A program made the position numbers and the translations under genes. This document shows, one piece after another, positions 32,986 through 45,616 of a stretch of 64,000 nt of DNA. Positions within the stretch are counted from its first letter, which is position 1, and every line of letters begins with the position of its first letter. Origin of the DNA: Chrysemys picta bellii (lineage: Eukaryota; Chordata; Testudines; Emydidae); the NCBI RefSeq assembly GCF_011386835.1, contig NC_088800.1:13230572-13294571 (forward strand). The letters run 5' to 3'. The notes beneath the pieces were generated by a model. That model was given only the letters and a program-made list of their open reading frames with translations, made no database searches and had not been told where the DNA came from.

Positions 32986-33753
32986 AAAATTAGATTTCCC
33001 CAACATCCCGCCCAGTGGTCAACTAGTTACAGGCGGTGTAGCCAATTTAGTCATTGGTTGGAAATGTGAATTGAAATTGAAACATGAATACACACTTCAA
33101 AAGCATATGCAGTATATGATAAAATACTTGTACCTGAAAAAGCATAGGTTTGAAAAGTATGAACAAAGACTAGCTTCCTCACACAGCTGTTGTTTTTTCT
33201 GACAACGCTGATGCATTTGTTTTGGTGATGTTGGCCAACCTAATAATTTCAAATTATGATTTGTAAGCAAGGTTTGAATGAGCTCTCCCCTGACAGCTAG
33301 TGATGCGCTGAGGGGAGGGGAAGTCTTCAGGACCAGTCTGCAGAAGAGACTTGCCCACCCTGCCCTAGCATTGAGGTTCCCCCACTGAGAGCTAAAATCA
33401 CTGAGAACTGGTGGAATCTCAAGAGACCAACTCACAGAGGTCACAGTAGCAGGGGGCAGCAGAAGGTGACGGCGCAGGGCCATTGGTAATGGAGCAATGG
33501 AGTGAACGGTGGATGGCATGATGAACAACAGTGGCCAGAGTGAGCGGCCAGGGTGAATGGCAAGCAGCGAGCAGCTGGAGGAATGAGCAAGGTGCCTTCT
33601 CCCCGCAACCCCATGAGAAAGCACCTCTGAACTCTGGGTCTCCATTGACCAAGGATAACAACTCTGAGTGCAGTGTCATGCAGGGAGAAGGAAGGAGCAC
33701 GTTAAAGGAACATTTGTTTGTTGGACTATGTTTTAGTGACTTTGCTCCAGAAT
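32986..33753. other. Intergenic, no gene seen
   Basis: Minus-strand frames at 33097-33772 have no recognisable protein family. I see no repeat. Confidence 0.5.
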
Positions 33754-33876
33754 TAGGGTGACCAGACAGCAAATGTGAAAAATCGGGACAGGGGTGGGAG
33801 GTAATAAGAGCCTATATAAGAAAAAGACCCAAAAATCGGGACCGTCCCTATAAAATCGGGACATCTGGTCACCCTA
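33754..33876. mobile_element. 123-bp hAT MITE (TAGGGTGACCAGA ends)
   Basis: An exact 8-bp duplication TCCAGAAT flanks it (33746-33753 and 33877-33884). The ends TAGGGTGACCAGA and TCTGGTCACCCTA-type are inverted copies, and the body carries repeated 'aatcggga' blocks. Confidence 0.92.
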
Positions 33877-34039
33877 TCCAGAATGCTAGATTTGTGACTG
33901 GGAAACGGAGTTAAATATACATTTCCTAGTAGGCCAAGATTTTTTAAATGTATTATTTGCCAAGGTTGTTATCTCGCATTGTTGCCATCTTGGGGAGTTC
34001 CTGTACTAAACATTTTTATTATATTATAATTACTTTTTA

Positions 34040-34755
34040 CATAAGAACAGCCATATTGGTCAGACCAGTGGTCCATCTAGCCCAGTATCCTGTCTTCCAA
34101 CAGTGGCCAATGCTGGGTGCTTCAAAGGGAATGAACAGGACAGAGCAATTATCGAGTGATCCATCCCCTGTCGTATACTCCCAGCTTCTGGTGAACAGAG
34201 GCTAGGGAAACTCAGAGCATGGTGTCGCATCCCTGCCCATCCTGGCTGATAGCCATTGATAAACCAGTCCTCCATTAACTTATCTAGTTCTTATTGGATC
34301 CCTATTAAATTTTTGGCCTTCACAACATGCCCTGGCAAAAAGTTCCACAGGTTGACTGTGCATTGTGTGAAAAAGGACTTCCTTTTGTTCGTTTTAAACC
34401 TGCTGCCTATTAATGTCATTGGGTGGCCTCTAGTTCTTGTGTTATGAGAAGGAGTAAATAACGCTTCTTTATTCACTTTCTCCACATCAGTCAAGATTTT
34501 ATAGACCTCTATCATATCCCCTCTTAGTCGTCTCTTTTCCAAGCTGAAAAGTCCCAGTCTTATTAGTCTCTCCTCATTTCAGAAGCTGTTCCATACCCCT
34601 AATCATTTTAGTTGTCCTTCTCTGTACCTTTTCCAACTCCAATACATCTTTTTTGAGATGGGGTGACAAGAACTGCATGCAGTATTCAAGATGTGGGCAT
34701 ACCATGGATTTATATAGTAAAAGCGGAGGAGCTTGGTTTGCCAAACTGATCAGCA
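34040..34755 (-). mobile_element. CR1 LINE 3' part (RT C-terminus and 3' end)
   Basis: Read on the minus strand, frames at 34574-34795 and 34291-34542 give [27 protein letters not shown] and [16 protein letters not shown], the C-terminal end of CR1 reverse transcriptase proteins. The 3' end lies at the low-coordinate side. Stops and frame changes show it is inactive. Confidence 0.9.
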
Positions 34756-34783
34756 AACGAATGCTGACAATCTTTGTGAAAAG

Positions 34784-35146
34784 TAGGGTTACCATATTTT
34801 AATTTTTAAAAAGGAGGACACTCCATGGGGCCCCGGCCCCGCCCCAACTCCGCCCCTTCCCTGCCCCCAACCCCGCCGCAACTCTGCCCCCTCCCCTGAA
34901 CGCTCCGTCCCCTGCTCCTCCGCCTCCCCTGCTTCCCGCGAATCAAATGTTCGCGGGAAGCCTGAAACAGGGAGGCAGCAGGTAGGCTGGGGCGGGGTGC
35001 GGCGCGGCTCAGTCCAGCCCTCCTGGCCGAGCGGCTCCCTTCGGCGGCCGGCCCAGGCCAAGAGGCTCTGGCCCCGGCGTCTCCCGCCCTGCTTGGGCCC
35101 AAAAAGCCAGACATGTCCGGAAAAATTCGGACGTATGGTAACCCTA
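34784..35146. mobile_element. 363-bp hAT element (TAGGGTTACCAT ends)
   Basis: An exact 8-bp duplication GTGAAAAG flanks it (34776-34783 and 35147-35154). The ends match those of the 1.2-kb copy at 6269, but the interior is a GC-rich 'ccccgcccc' block without the tandem array. Confidence 0.92.
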
Positions 35147-35154
35147 GTGAAAAG

Positions 35155-35419
35155 GCTGCAAAACACCAAGCCTTTGGACTGACCTCCCCACACCATGCTC
35201 TATTGCCCCCATGGGGGCCCACAAATATGTTTGGTGCCGGGCCCACAAAAGGTTAATCTGGCTTTGGCTCCTAGGCGTGCGTGAGGTGGTACTGGCGGCG
35301 GTGAAGGCAGCTGGGCGGGCACGTCCCATTCTAGAGGGCCCATTAACTTCTGCCCCGGGGCCCAGAATTGCTGTTGGTAGGCCTGACAATGTTTGAGAAT
35401 ATGGCTAAACGTCTAGGAA
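35155..35419. other. Intergenic, GC-rich unassigned
   Basis: It may be an old repeat ('gtgccgggcccacaaaa'), but no ends are seen. Confidence 0.3.
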
Positions 35420-36475
35420 CAAAGAATGTATAGGCCATACTTACAGGATGGGGGACACTATCCTAGAAAAAAGTCTTGGGGGTTGTGGTAGAGAATCAGC
35501 TAAACATGTGAGCATGACTGGATCACGTTTATAGCGTGTCCAAAAGAGCTAATGTGATGCTGAGATGCATAAATAGGGGATTCGCAAGCAGGACTAGAGA
35601 GGTTATTTTACTTTTCTATATTTGGCACTAGTGCGACCATTGCTGGAATCCTACATCCAGTTCTGGTGCCCAGAGTTCAAGAGGAATGTTGATAAATTGG
35701 AGAAGGGTCAGAGAAGATCCATGGACGGGAATAATTAAAGGATTAGGAAACATGCCTTATAGGGAAAGATTCAAGGAGATCAATCTATTTAGCTTAACAA
35801 AGAGAAGGTTAAGGGATGACAATCTACAGCAGGGGTCGGCAATGTTCGGCACGCAGCTCGCCAGGGTAAGCACCCTGGCGGGCCGGACCAGTTTTATTTA
35901 CCTGCTGACGCGGCAGGTTCGGCCGATCGTGGCCCCCACTGGCCGCGGTTCACCGTCCCGGGCCAATGGGGGCCGCGAGAAGCCACGGCCAGCACATCGC
36001 TTGCCCGCGCCGCTTCTCGCCGCCCCCATTGGCCCGGGATCGGCTGAACCTGCTGCGTCAGCAGGTAAATAAAACTGGCCCGGCCCGCCAGGGTGCTTAC
36101 CCTGGCGAGCTGCGTGCCGAACATTGCCGACCCCTGAGCTACAGGGATCTACAGGGAGAATAAATATTTAATAATAGGCTCATCAATCTAGCAGATAAGG
36201 AATAACGTGAGCCAATGGCTGGAAGTTGAAGCTAGACAAATTCAGACTGGAAATAAGGTGTAAAATTTTCAACAGTGAGCGCAATTAACCAGTGGAACAA
36301 TTGTGTCAATCACTGACAAATTTTAAATCAAGATTGGATGTTTTTCTAAAAGATCTGCTCTAGGAATTATTTTGGGGAAGTTCTATGGCCGGTGCTATGA
36401 ACTGGCCAAAGGGAACAAGCTCGTCTTGTCCCCCTAGGGAAAATCTTCACAGCTGCAAATCTATGAATCCTGGCA
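35420..36475 (+). mobile_element. CR1 LINE 3' part, interrupted by a hAT element
   Basis: 'acatccagttctggtgccca', 'aaaggattaggaaacatgcc' and 'gctggaagttgaagctagac' are CR1 RT C-terminal and 3' sequences on the plus strand. The copy is split at 35830-36136 by a hAT element, and the CR1 text continues after it. Confidence 0.85.
35830..36136. mobile_element. Foldback hAT MITE (CAGGGGTCGGC ends) inside CR1
   Basis: The flanks ATCTACAG (35822-35829) and AGCTACAG (36137-36144) match at 7 of 8. The ends CAGGGGTCGGCAATGTTCGG and CCGAACATTGCCGACCCCTG are exact inverted copies. Confidence 0.92.
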
Positions 36476-39400
36476 ACTTCATGCAAAAGCACCCGCGCAG
36501 TAGCTAGCCTGGAGCGGGCTGATACTAGAAGCCTCTGTTCACTCAGCTGTGCTTTTGGGATCCCCTTTCACAGCAGCAGATGCAGCAGGGCTGGGGATTT
36601 TTCCAAGTCCTTGCATTGTGGTCCAAAAACAATGGAATCCTCTGCCTCGGGGAACATGAGCAGTTGCTGACAAGGGGGAAAACAAAAGTATACACAGGCC
36701 TGACGGAGCTGATTTACTGAGGGTGCTGCTGCAAAACAAGCCGCATCAGCAGAGTGGTGGTGTGTGAGACTGTTTGATTACATTTTCATATGGTAGTAAA
36801 CAGAATTCTCCGTGAATACAGCGTGGGCTGGGAGGGGAAGCCTCAGGGGGGAGCCTAGTTCTGGAGCAGCTGTGACTGCTCCCACGCTGCAGCGTTGCAG
36901 CCTTTAGCGTCCAAACCAAATCACACCTGCCTCTGCAAGAAGGGAGTCTGTGTTTGTTTTCCCGGGGGCTTAGTGTGACATAAGGGGTTACCCCTGCAGA
37001 GCAGAAAACACCCAGGAAAGGTGGCATCCTCCAGGTCCAGGCCTGTACGACGTGGTGGGTATATGTGAGAGGGGTTGACTGACCAAAATGAACCCATTCG
37101 TTTACAGCGCATGGTCTCTCGGGAGGTAACGCGTGAAATGGCTGCGCTGGGGGCTGGAACAGCCGCTTCTACACTCCAATAAGTCCATTTTGCTTCAGGT
37201 TTCCTCTGGGACGGGGCGAGGTGTTTCATGCATTAACTGTGGTTGAGTTTGTGGCTCACCGGCTTTCCCTGCAGCCCTGGAAGGAATGGAGGGTGCAGCA
37301 AAACCACCACGTGATCCCAGCATGGCCCTAATGGAGAGACGTTTGCTAAAGTCACAGGCCTACCATTCCCCTCGGTCCTAAGTGCTTTTATGGCCCCCAG
37401 CACCATAGTACCCAGATGCCACTTAAAAAAAATCTACAAACAATTTCCTGCCCTTCATTTCATACACTTGCCTTCCCCCTCCTACGTTCCCAGCTGCTGC
37501 ATTGCCCCTGGGTGCTGCTGTAGGCTTAGCCGCAGCCCCATCCCACACCACTTGCACAGCCACGGCCCTTGTCCTTTTTGCATTGGGGGGCGCCTGCCTC
37601 CTTTCATAGGGTAATGGCTTGTTCAGTGGGACTGGACATAGAAACTCGTCTTCACTGGCGGCTGAGGCGTCAGCCCGGCGCCTCAGACAGACACTCCCTA
37701 AAGAGGACAAATCCAGGGATTGTTCCCTGATGGCAGAGAGGCTCCCTGGAGAGGATTCTTTCTTTCTTTCTTTCCTCAGACTGAAGCGCCGGCTATTCCC
37801 TGACCTCTGGCTGTAGCCTGGCGTCTCTTGCTAGAGGGTTCAACAGCTCCAGACGCTTCCACCCAGCCCCCCCCTTTCTCCAGGAGCTGGTTCGTACTGG
37901 TCACATTTTTGCAGCCAGGCTGTTGAGTCCAATTAGCTGCGAGTCCCTGACTGCAGCGTGAGAGCTGTGAGGCGGGAGCGGGGCCGCGGGGGCAGCCAGG
38001 GAGCTGTAGTGGAAAGCCTTAGCCCAGTGTGCGGAATGGTACTGTCCTCACAGCTGCACCATCACTCAGGAAGGCAGGAGAGCAACAGCGAATGCTGAGA
38101 AGGGCTGATGTGGGTGAAGCCAAAGCAAGGATTATGTGGGGTGGCAGAGAGCTGTGTCATTTGGGCCTGCACAGAGGGGGCCCCTCTCCCTGCCTAGGGA
38201 AACGCTGCTGTCTAGCAGCTGCACTGAGAAACCCTGGTAGGGAAGCATCAGCCTGTTGATGTGGTTAATTCTCCCAGACAATGACCCCTAACAAAGTAAT
38301 AGTTTTGTGCACTGAGCTCACCCCCTGCATCTGCCCGTAAGAGCCGAGCAGGGACACTCCAAGAGCCACATTGACTCTCTGAAGTTCATTCCGCCAAGCT
38401 GCACCTGGCCAGGCAGCAGGGTGGTGTGATGAACGCAATGCTTCACTGGCATGACCCGCAAACCAGCACGCTAAGGATTAAAGGGCCTTGCAATGGCTCA
38501 TTGCATCGTGCCAGGCCCAAGAAGGAAGCAAACCTGAGCAGGAGTCAATCGGAGGGCTCCCGCACAGCATGGTGCCTGCCTGAGCCTTTGGCAAGGTGCA
38601 GGAGGGGCTGACCCCCTGTCACCTATGTCGGACAGGGGAGTACAAGAGGGGTGGGCACTGGGTGCCTGGGCAGCACAGAGTTGGTGGAGGTAGAGTGGCA
38701 TCTAGCCCAATGGAGCCCAGCCAGGGCTCACTCACTCACCAGTGCACTGTAGCCCCGTCTGGGGTGGCCAGTGGCCGTAATAATGCCCAGTAATTTTAAG
38801 AGAGGAAAAAAATGGATGTTTTTTTCAGCCACAACAGCTACAGTGTCGTTAGGTGGTCGAATGTAGTGACCTAATAATGGGCATCTCTGCAAGCTGTGTT
38901 AGTGCCAGTGGCCTGGCTAAATTGCTGAAGGATTTTTAATGAACACAAGTGATCAGGACCCACTGTTGCAGCTCATCTGAAAGCCACCAGGCCCAGAAGC
39001 ACGCTGGCCCCTAGTACCACACTGTGGCATTCATTCGAAACCGCCGCCAAATGACAAGCCACTTTGTTTGACCTGGGTCACTACAAGGGTGAGCGATGCC
39101 AGATTCTTCTTAGAATGTGACTAGATCAAAAGTTAAAGTGGGAAAAGCGCAGGTCTGGCCCAATGCATTCACCCCTAGAGAGCTGTTCCTCCAGCCCCAG
39201 GTGTGAAGGGCTCAGCCTGATGCAGGACTGCTCCAGCCAGCCAGAATTTTAAGCTACAGCAATTTGATTGCTGAGATTAATGATCCAAAGAGGAAGTCAG
39301 AGCTGTCAGGAGCAGTTGTAATGGCAGGAAGCCAATACAAGCGTGACTGCACCTCCCCAAGGAACATCTCCTTCCCCGTCAACAAGTTCCTGGGGAAATC

Positions 39401-39964
39401 TCAAGCTACACTCCTTAGTCATGACGTTGGGGCAAATCAAATAGCTGGCGCTGTTGCATGCCCCAGGGGAAGGAAGTGAGGCGTCCGTGTGTCGAGTGAA
39501 CGAAAGCCAAGCTTTCTTCCATCTAATCAGGTTTGTTATTCAGCTGACAAACTCCAAATGGATTTGCTGGGCTCCGATCTTGTGATTTTAATTAGGAAAT
39601 CAGCAAGAAATGATTAAGTAGGTCACCCTTTGCTGGGCTAGGGTTTGCACAACAGCGGATGACGTTAAATTAAGAAGTGGTGAAGTAGAAAGAAAAGAGA
39701 GATTGTCAGGAGAGAAGGAAAATAAGCAGAGCCCATGATGCAAGGCACTACTTCAGAAGCCTGCCTTCCAATCTTGTTCCCTCCTGACTCAGCCCCGGTG
39801 CGTTCCCATACAGCCTCTCCAATCCTTCCCCAAAAAAGCCAGTGTGGACTGGGGGTAAAAGGGATTTGAGGCCCCGCTCAACCATTCCGCTGGCAGTTGT
39901 GTGATGTTGGCCCCAATTCCTCGCACTCCTACCTGACAAAAAGAGAGTGTAGTTCTGTCTAATC
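36476..39964. other. Intergenic, repeat-poor, no gene seen
   Basis: About 3.5 kb without a recognised transposon, exon or RNA gene. A 'ttctttctttc' microsatellite lies near 37758-37778. Open frames are short and show no family. Confidence 0.55.
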
Positions 39965-40141
39965 CAGGGATTGGCAACTTTTGGCCGCAGCCCGCCAGGG
40001 AAATCTGCTGGCGGGCCGGTTTGTTTACCTGCAGCGTCCGCAGGTTCGGCCGATCGCGCTCTCACTGGCCGCAGTTTGCTGTCCCAGGGCGAGGGACGTG
40101 CTGGCCGCCGTTCCAGCAGCTCCCATTGGCCTGGAATGGCG
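39965..40141. mobile_element. Truncated foldback hAT MITE
   Basis: It begins CAGGGATTGGCAACTTTTGG and shares the 'ggttcggccgatcgcgctct' core, then stops after the central loop. Confidence 0.8.
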
Positions 40142-41296
40142 ACACCTGCTCTGATCAATGGCACAAGACTCTTCTGGCTTCAGTTGCTATCACTGCGGCC
40201 TAGGATGTTGGTCCTTGTACTCCGATACAAAAATGAGAGTTGGCAGGGAAACGCCCTGGGAATGCCAGTCAGTGGGGAGCAGGAGGAGAGGATCATTTTT
40301 GGAGTCTGAAAATGGTCGCCCCAGTCGTTTGGTGAGCTAGAGATGAAAGGCGCTTTACAACAAGCACTTCCATGCTCCTTCCCCTCCCCAATTTCAGCGT
40401 CATCGTAGCATTAGCTATTGTTTTCTAAAGGGTTCACCACTACCACCACCCCTATTTTACTTACTGGGCTGCTTTTAACTAAGAATCTTTTGTGGCCAGC
40501 TTCACACTTCATCCCCTAGCAACAGGTTGCAGCTGTCACAGCCGCTGGAGCTCACGTTTGAATTGCCTTTCATGCCAGAGCAAGAGTAAAGACAAAGGGG
40601 AACTTCTTTTGTTTTGCGTTGATCAAAACGATCAACTCTCGAATCCCCCCACCCTTCTTTTTAAAGTGCCAGCGACACGGGTAACATTCGAGTTCACAAA
40701 AATGAATCGGGATTTCTACTCTATAGTTTAATGGGAATTTTGTAGCCTTAATGCTGAATACAGTGAGCTGGGCTTCCATGGGGCTCTTTTGTTAGCTAGC
40801 TGTATGGGCTCCCGCACCCCAGTAGCTTAGCATCTCTCAAGTATTCATCCTCACAATCCCCTGAGATGTAGGGCAGTGCTATTATTCCCATTTTACCAAT
40901 GGGAAACTGAGGCACAGAGCCACTCAGGCCCAGCTCCTCAAAGGTATTTAGGCACCTAACTCCCGCAGACTTGGCCAGCGTCACACACGGAGTCTGTAGC
41001 TGAGCCAGGACTTGAACTCATGTCTCTTCAAAATGCTTTAACCACCCTTCTTCCCTACCTAGCAGTGGTAGCACAGCATCTGTACACACAATGCTGCATT
41101 GTCAGGTGCTCCAGTGATGGAGAACAACTCACAAAATTCCTCAACTACAGCGACCGCCTCACCGCACTCCTCCCCCTGGGGTGTGTGAGGCGCGAAAGGA
41201 GACGGCCATACTCTGGTCATGAGGGCCGGCTAAGAACCTACAGAGAAAAGCAGGCAACCTATTCCAGGGTAGCACCATTAACCTTTCCCTATGACA
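40142..41296. other. Intergenic with a MIR-like remnant
   Basis: A minus-strand MIR-like remnant lies at about 40865-41060. The rest is unassigned. Confidence 0.55.
40865..41060 (-). repeat. MIR-like SINE remnant
   Basis: 'attattcccattttaccaat' and 'gggaaactgaggcacagagc' are the complement of a MIR core, with 'cacacggagtctgtagctga' after it. Confidence 0.6.
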
Positions 41297-41304
41297 GTCT
41301 AGAG

Positions 41305-41955
41305 CAGGGGGGGGACAAACTTTTTGGCCCGAGGGCCACATCTGGGAATAGAAATTGTATGGCGGGCCATGAATGTTCACAACATTGGGGTTGGGGTGAG
41401 GGCTCTGATTGGTGGGGGGGGGTGCAGGCTCGGGGTGGGGCCAGAAATTAGGAGTTCAGGGTGCAGGAAGGGGCTCCAGGCTGTGTGTGTGTGGGGGGTG
41501 GGGATAAAGGCTCCGGCTGGGGGTGCAGGCTCGGGGCTGGGGATGAAAGATTTGGAGTGCAGGAGGGTGCTCTGGACTGGGATCAAGGGATTCAAAGGGC
41601 AGGAGGGGGATCAGGGCTGGGGCAGGGGGTTGATGTGTGGGGAGAGGCTCAGGGGTGCAGGATGCAGTGGCATGTCCCTTTGCCGGCTCCTGCATGGAGG
41701 CGTGGCCAGGCGGCTCTGCACACTGCCTTGTCCACAGGCCCCGCCCCTGCAGCTCCCATTGGAGCGCTGGAATGGGCCATTGGAGTGCGTAGGAGTCAGA
41801 GGGGGGCCATGCTGTGGCTTCCGTGAGCCACGTGGAGCGGCCCCAGACCCTGCAGCGGCCTCAGACCCTGAGCCCCAGCTGGAGCGGGGTAAGCCCCAGA
41901 CCCTGCTCCCCTGTGGGAGCTCGAGGGCTGCCGGCCCGTAGTTTGCCCACTCCTG
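41305..41955. mobile_element. 651-bp hAT element with GC-rich interior
   Basis: The left end CAGGGGGGGGACAAACTTTT and the right end 'gtagtttgcccactcctg' are inverted copies. Flanks GTCTAGAG (41297-41304) and GTGTAGAG (41956-41963) match at 7 of 8. The interior has 'ggggtgcaggctcgggg' tandem-like units. Confidence 0.88.
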
Positions 41956-42224
41956 GTGTAGAGCTACAGTGGTCATTCAACATTCCTCTCGTCCTCGTTA
42001 ACACTACCGATTCCCCTGACACCCGTGCTGTAACGTGGGCTGGCCACCAAAGCCCATTTGACACGTTACTCCTCTAAGGCCAGAGTCTGGCTCTGACGTT
42101 TTCATTCTTGTCCCTTATTGCTCTCACTGATCGCTGACCTGCAGCCAGTGGCAGGCTAGCTGTGAGGTGTGTGCTCATTTTAGTCTCTTGAGAGGTCAGT
42201 ACGGCCCCAGCTCACAGAACTTTA

Positions 42225-42345
42225 TTTCCATTCCTGCCACTGACTCATTGCCTTGACCTTGGACTCGATCCCTAACATGGTACCTCAGTTTCCCCAACTG
42301 TAAAGTAGCAAGAATTACAGCTCACTACGGTGGTGAGGCTAGTTG
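42225..42345 (+). repeat. MIR-like SINE remnant
   Basis: 'ccattcctgccactgactca', 'tgaccttggactcgatccct' and 'acctcagtttccccaactgt' follow the MIR order. Confidence 0.5.
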
Positions 42346-42471
42346 AACTGTGCAGGGCTGAGGCACCGCTCGGTGCCAACTATACTACGAACCATGTTTT
42401 TAGTCATAAAGCCCATTTGTTTGGGAAAGAAAACTCACACAGCCCCCTCCCCAAAAGGCTCCCCAGACTGT

Positions 42472-42477
42472 TTTATT
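42472..42477 (-). terminator. Candidate minus-strand poly(A) signal
   Basis: TTTATT on the plus strand reads AATAAA on the minus strand, in the context CTTTAATAAAACAG. It is 10.4 kb past the KLHL25 stop, so its link to KLHL25 is weak. Confidence 0.2.
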
Positions 42478-44691
42478 AAAGTTCTCAGACATCGGGGGAG
42501 AACCAACATTTAAATCAATCAACAATTCAGTCCATTAGCGAGGCGGCTGTGTAAAAAGGGTGTGCTCATCTTTGCAGGGAAGGGAGCTCTTCCCTCCTGA
42601 AAGGCATCTGTGTTTGAGGCCATGTCAAGGGTTTCCAGTACATTGCACTATTTGGCTGGCTGGGCTGCAGCTTAAGCGCATCCATTGAAAACTCAGAATA
42701 CGCAAAGGCATGCTGGAGCCGCCAGGCCTGCGGACAGCAGTGGTCGGGCTCGGTGTGGAAGAAATGTAGTCCATGCTGTAAACAGTTGTTATCAAAGAGC
42801 CCTAATCCATGATGAGAACAAGGGGGTCACTCAGAATTAATGGGTACGTCCTGTAAAACAAAATGCAGGCAGAGCGCACCGCCACGTTGACAGCCCTGGC
42901 CCGCGGCGATCAGCCACTGAAACTTAAGAGCTGCTTATGGGTAATTTATGACCAACACCCGTGGCAGCTCTGCAGAATGGGATGAGGGTACAGCAACCAC
43001 AGCCATCAGGGTGTGCCAGCACAGGGTAGGGAATGGATTCTTTACCAATACTCCCCTCCCATAATTTACCTTGCCAATTGTGTGATACTTTACCTTTGAA
43101 GCATCATGTATTAGGCACTGTTGAGGCAGGACATGCTTCTCACTGGACTGTAGATCAGATCTGGTATGGTAAATTCCGTGTTCCTGTTCATTTGCTGATA
43201 AACCCCCCTTCCCTCCTACACACCCAGGATTTAGGGGATGTAATAATGCAGAGGAGCGGCTCAGAGACCTGCTCTGAATGTGCAGCGAGTGTTATCCAGC
43301 TTTAGGTCAGCCCTTTGCAACATAATTAACCCAGATCCTGACACACTGACAGGTGTACAACGCCTCTCCCCAGCTGCTGTGGGAAGGGAGCTGCCAGGCC
43401 TCCGACACACTGCAGTAGAATGCGGAAGGAAAATGTTCTGATGTGCACAACGGGTCCCTGCCTTCTTCCTGCAAGTTACCTGGCTGTCTGGGGTGTTGGC
43501 CTCCTGGGATTTTTTTTAGCAACATTGAAGGGCTACCAATTTAAGTTTCAGCAGCCAGCTTCCCTGCCCGGCAACAGGAGCAGGTACTTGGGTCATGCAC
43601 GGGGCTGGCTCTCTGCTACCTTTCCAATCTGTGCAGAGCCCAGAGTCGGATTCTCCAATCCCCGCCCCACTGGCAACAGCCACCCGTCTCACACTCCCCT
43701 TCGGTTTGGATCATTTTGAAGTGTCCTAATGACCCGGGATCACCGACAAAGCACTCTGCAAAATTAACCGCTTTTAAAAAGTGTAGAACCCTCCCGTGTG
43801 CCCCAGTACAAAAAGCACCTCGTCGGGTTACTGTGCTGTGCGCTCTTAGAACCACTGGAAAACCCTGCTGGGGTCCTAGCACGAACTCCAGCGGAATCAG
43901 GTGGCAGGACAGGTCCTGCGCTCCCACTGCGCTCTGTTTAATTCAAACTTGTGCCTCCTTAGGTAGTGGCAGCAACATCCATTTCCTGCAACTCAATAGG
44001 CTTACAGCAGCGTCCACGGACACTTCATCTTTCTTACCATAGTAAAACCAATCCCCTTCCCTCCCCACTCCCACAAACGAGAGCCCCGATGGAAAACAGC
44101 CCCGACACAATAGGCCTCCACACCAGCACTTTTCTCAGCTCCGTTCTCCTTCAGTTGCTTGATTGCACGGCCATTCGAGTAGCTGCATCCCCTCTCAGCC
44201 TTCATTCTCAGGTCAGCCCTTTTCCCATGCCCTGGGCCAGGGCAGGGCTGCAAAATACCCTTTGCAGGCTTTGGGTGGGGGCAGTAAGGAGCGAGGCTGG
44301 TAGCATTCGGTCACTGTGCAGACTCCAGCAGAGAGAAAGGGAGATGAATTCGACAGTGGCATCTAGAGAGGAAGTAAGAAAGGGAACGCTCATTAATACC
44401 CAGATCACTCATCTACCACAGCCATGAACATGTCCCTCCCATTCATGGGGGATCCCGTCTGGGCCTAATGAATCCCCAAGGGAGACGAGGGGCTCCACTC
44501 TCTCACTTGTCTGGAGAATCTCAAAAGGCTTTGTATTGTCAGCTCTTGTAAGTCCTGCTTCACTGCATCCCATTACAGGGCCACTGATGTAATGACAGCC
44601 CCGCCATTGATGGAAATGGGGTGGGGGGATGTGACGGAATATACCCGGGTCCACACCCCGCACACTATTGTAATAATCTCTGTACTACGTA

Positions 44692-44992
44692 CAGGGGCAG
44701 CTCTAGCTTTTTTGCCGCCCCAAGCATGGCAGGCAGGCGGCTTTCGGTGGCGCTCCTGTGGGAGGTCCCCGGTCCCGCGGATTTGACGGCTTGCCTGCGG
44801 GAGGTCCCCAGTCCTGCGGCTTTGGCGTACCCGCCGCCGAATTGCCGCCAAATCCGCGGGACCGGCGGACCTCCTGCAGGCAAGCCGCCGGAGGCTGCCT
44901 GACTGCCGCCCTTGCAGGAACATGCAGGGCGTCCCCTGGGGCTTGCTGCCCCAGGCACGTGCTTGGAGCACTGGTGCCTGGAGCAGCTGCTG
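44692..44992. mobile_element. 301-bp hAT MITE inside the LTR
   Basis: Flanks ACTACGTA (44684-44691) and ACTATGTA (44993-45000) match at 7 of 8. The ends CAGGGGCAGCTC and GAGCAGCTGCTG are inverted and diverged. It shares 'cttttttgccgcccca' and 'ctggtgcctggagc' with the copy at 51995. Confidence 0.88.
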
Positions 44993-45318
44993 ACTATGTA
45001 CACCTTGTGCGGTATCATCTGAAAACTCATAATTTGCTTGTCCTGATAAAATATGTGGGGCAACATTGTATGTGAAGTTATAGGATTCCACTGTACGGTG
45101 ATGGTAACACATGTTCCACACTGAGTTTGGCAGACAGGTCTGTCTCAAACAAAGGAATGTGTGCTCTGCTAAATTTGCATTTAAGCAATAAGTAGAGACA
45201 TCAAGCAGGAAGGGAAGCAAAGGATGCTCAAACAGGTGAGGAAAAAGCAGCAGGGAACATCCTTCCTTAGAGACTCTTTGTCTTAGCTGGAAATGTTTTT
45301 CAAGAGGGGGACTGATAC

Positions 45319-45325
45319 TATAAAA
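45319..45325 (+). promoter_or_regulatory. TATA box of the LTR
   Basis: TATAAAA followed by AGGAGGGAC, a typical core-promoter spacing inside an LTR. Confidence 0.5.
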
Positions 45326-45598
45326 AGGAGGGACAAACACCCCAAGACGACCCCTCTCTTTCCTCCGGCCCATCGCATTCACGGCACCAGAAGAGACCAA
45401 AGAAGCATTCGTTGAACTCAGAGAAGGGGTCCTGACCCAAGAAGTTTGGCCAGTAAGACTGCTGAAATCATATGGTGAGAATCTGATATAGTTTGTTAAG
45501 TCAGGTACCAGTGGTGTTTTAACTTTATTAACTACAAAGAGAGAGATTTTAGGTGAGTACAAGTAATGAGGCATGTAAGTTAGAAATGGTTACAAGAA

Positions 45599-45604
45599 AA
45601 TAAA
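45599..45604 (+). terminator. Poly(A) signal of the LTR
   Basis: AATAAA about 280 bases after the TATA box, followed by T-rich sequence that continues after the hAT insertion. Confidence 0.45.
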
Positions 45605-45616
45605 CTTGTTTTATTG

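Larger units (their letters stand above)
41964..44629. other. Intergenic, mostly unassigned
   Basis: It holds one MIR-like remnant (about 42225-42345) and a possible minus-strand poly(A) signal at 42472. I see no gene. Confidence 0.55.

Noticed and set aside
33097..33645. 182-codon minus-strand frame
   Set aside because: It has no recognised domain, splice context or codon pattern, and I could not tell it from chance.
41324..41941. 205-codon plus-strand frame
   Set aside because: It lies within the GC-rich hAT element at 41305-41955, and its Gly/Trp-rich repeats come from tandem DNA.
44573..45574. 333-codon minus-strand open frame
   Set aside because: It runs antisense through the LTR and the hAT element at 44692, has no recognisable family, and would need codons from unrelated repeats.
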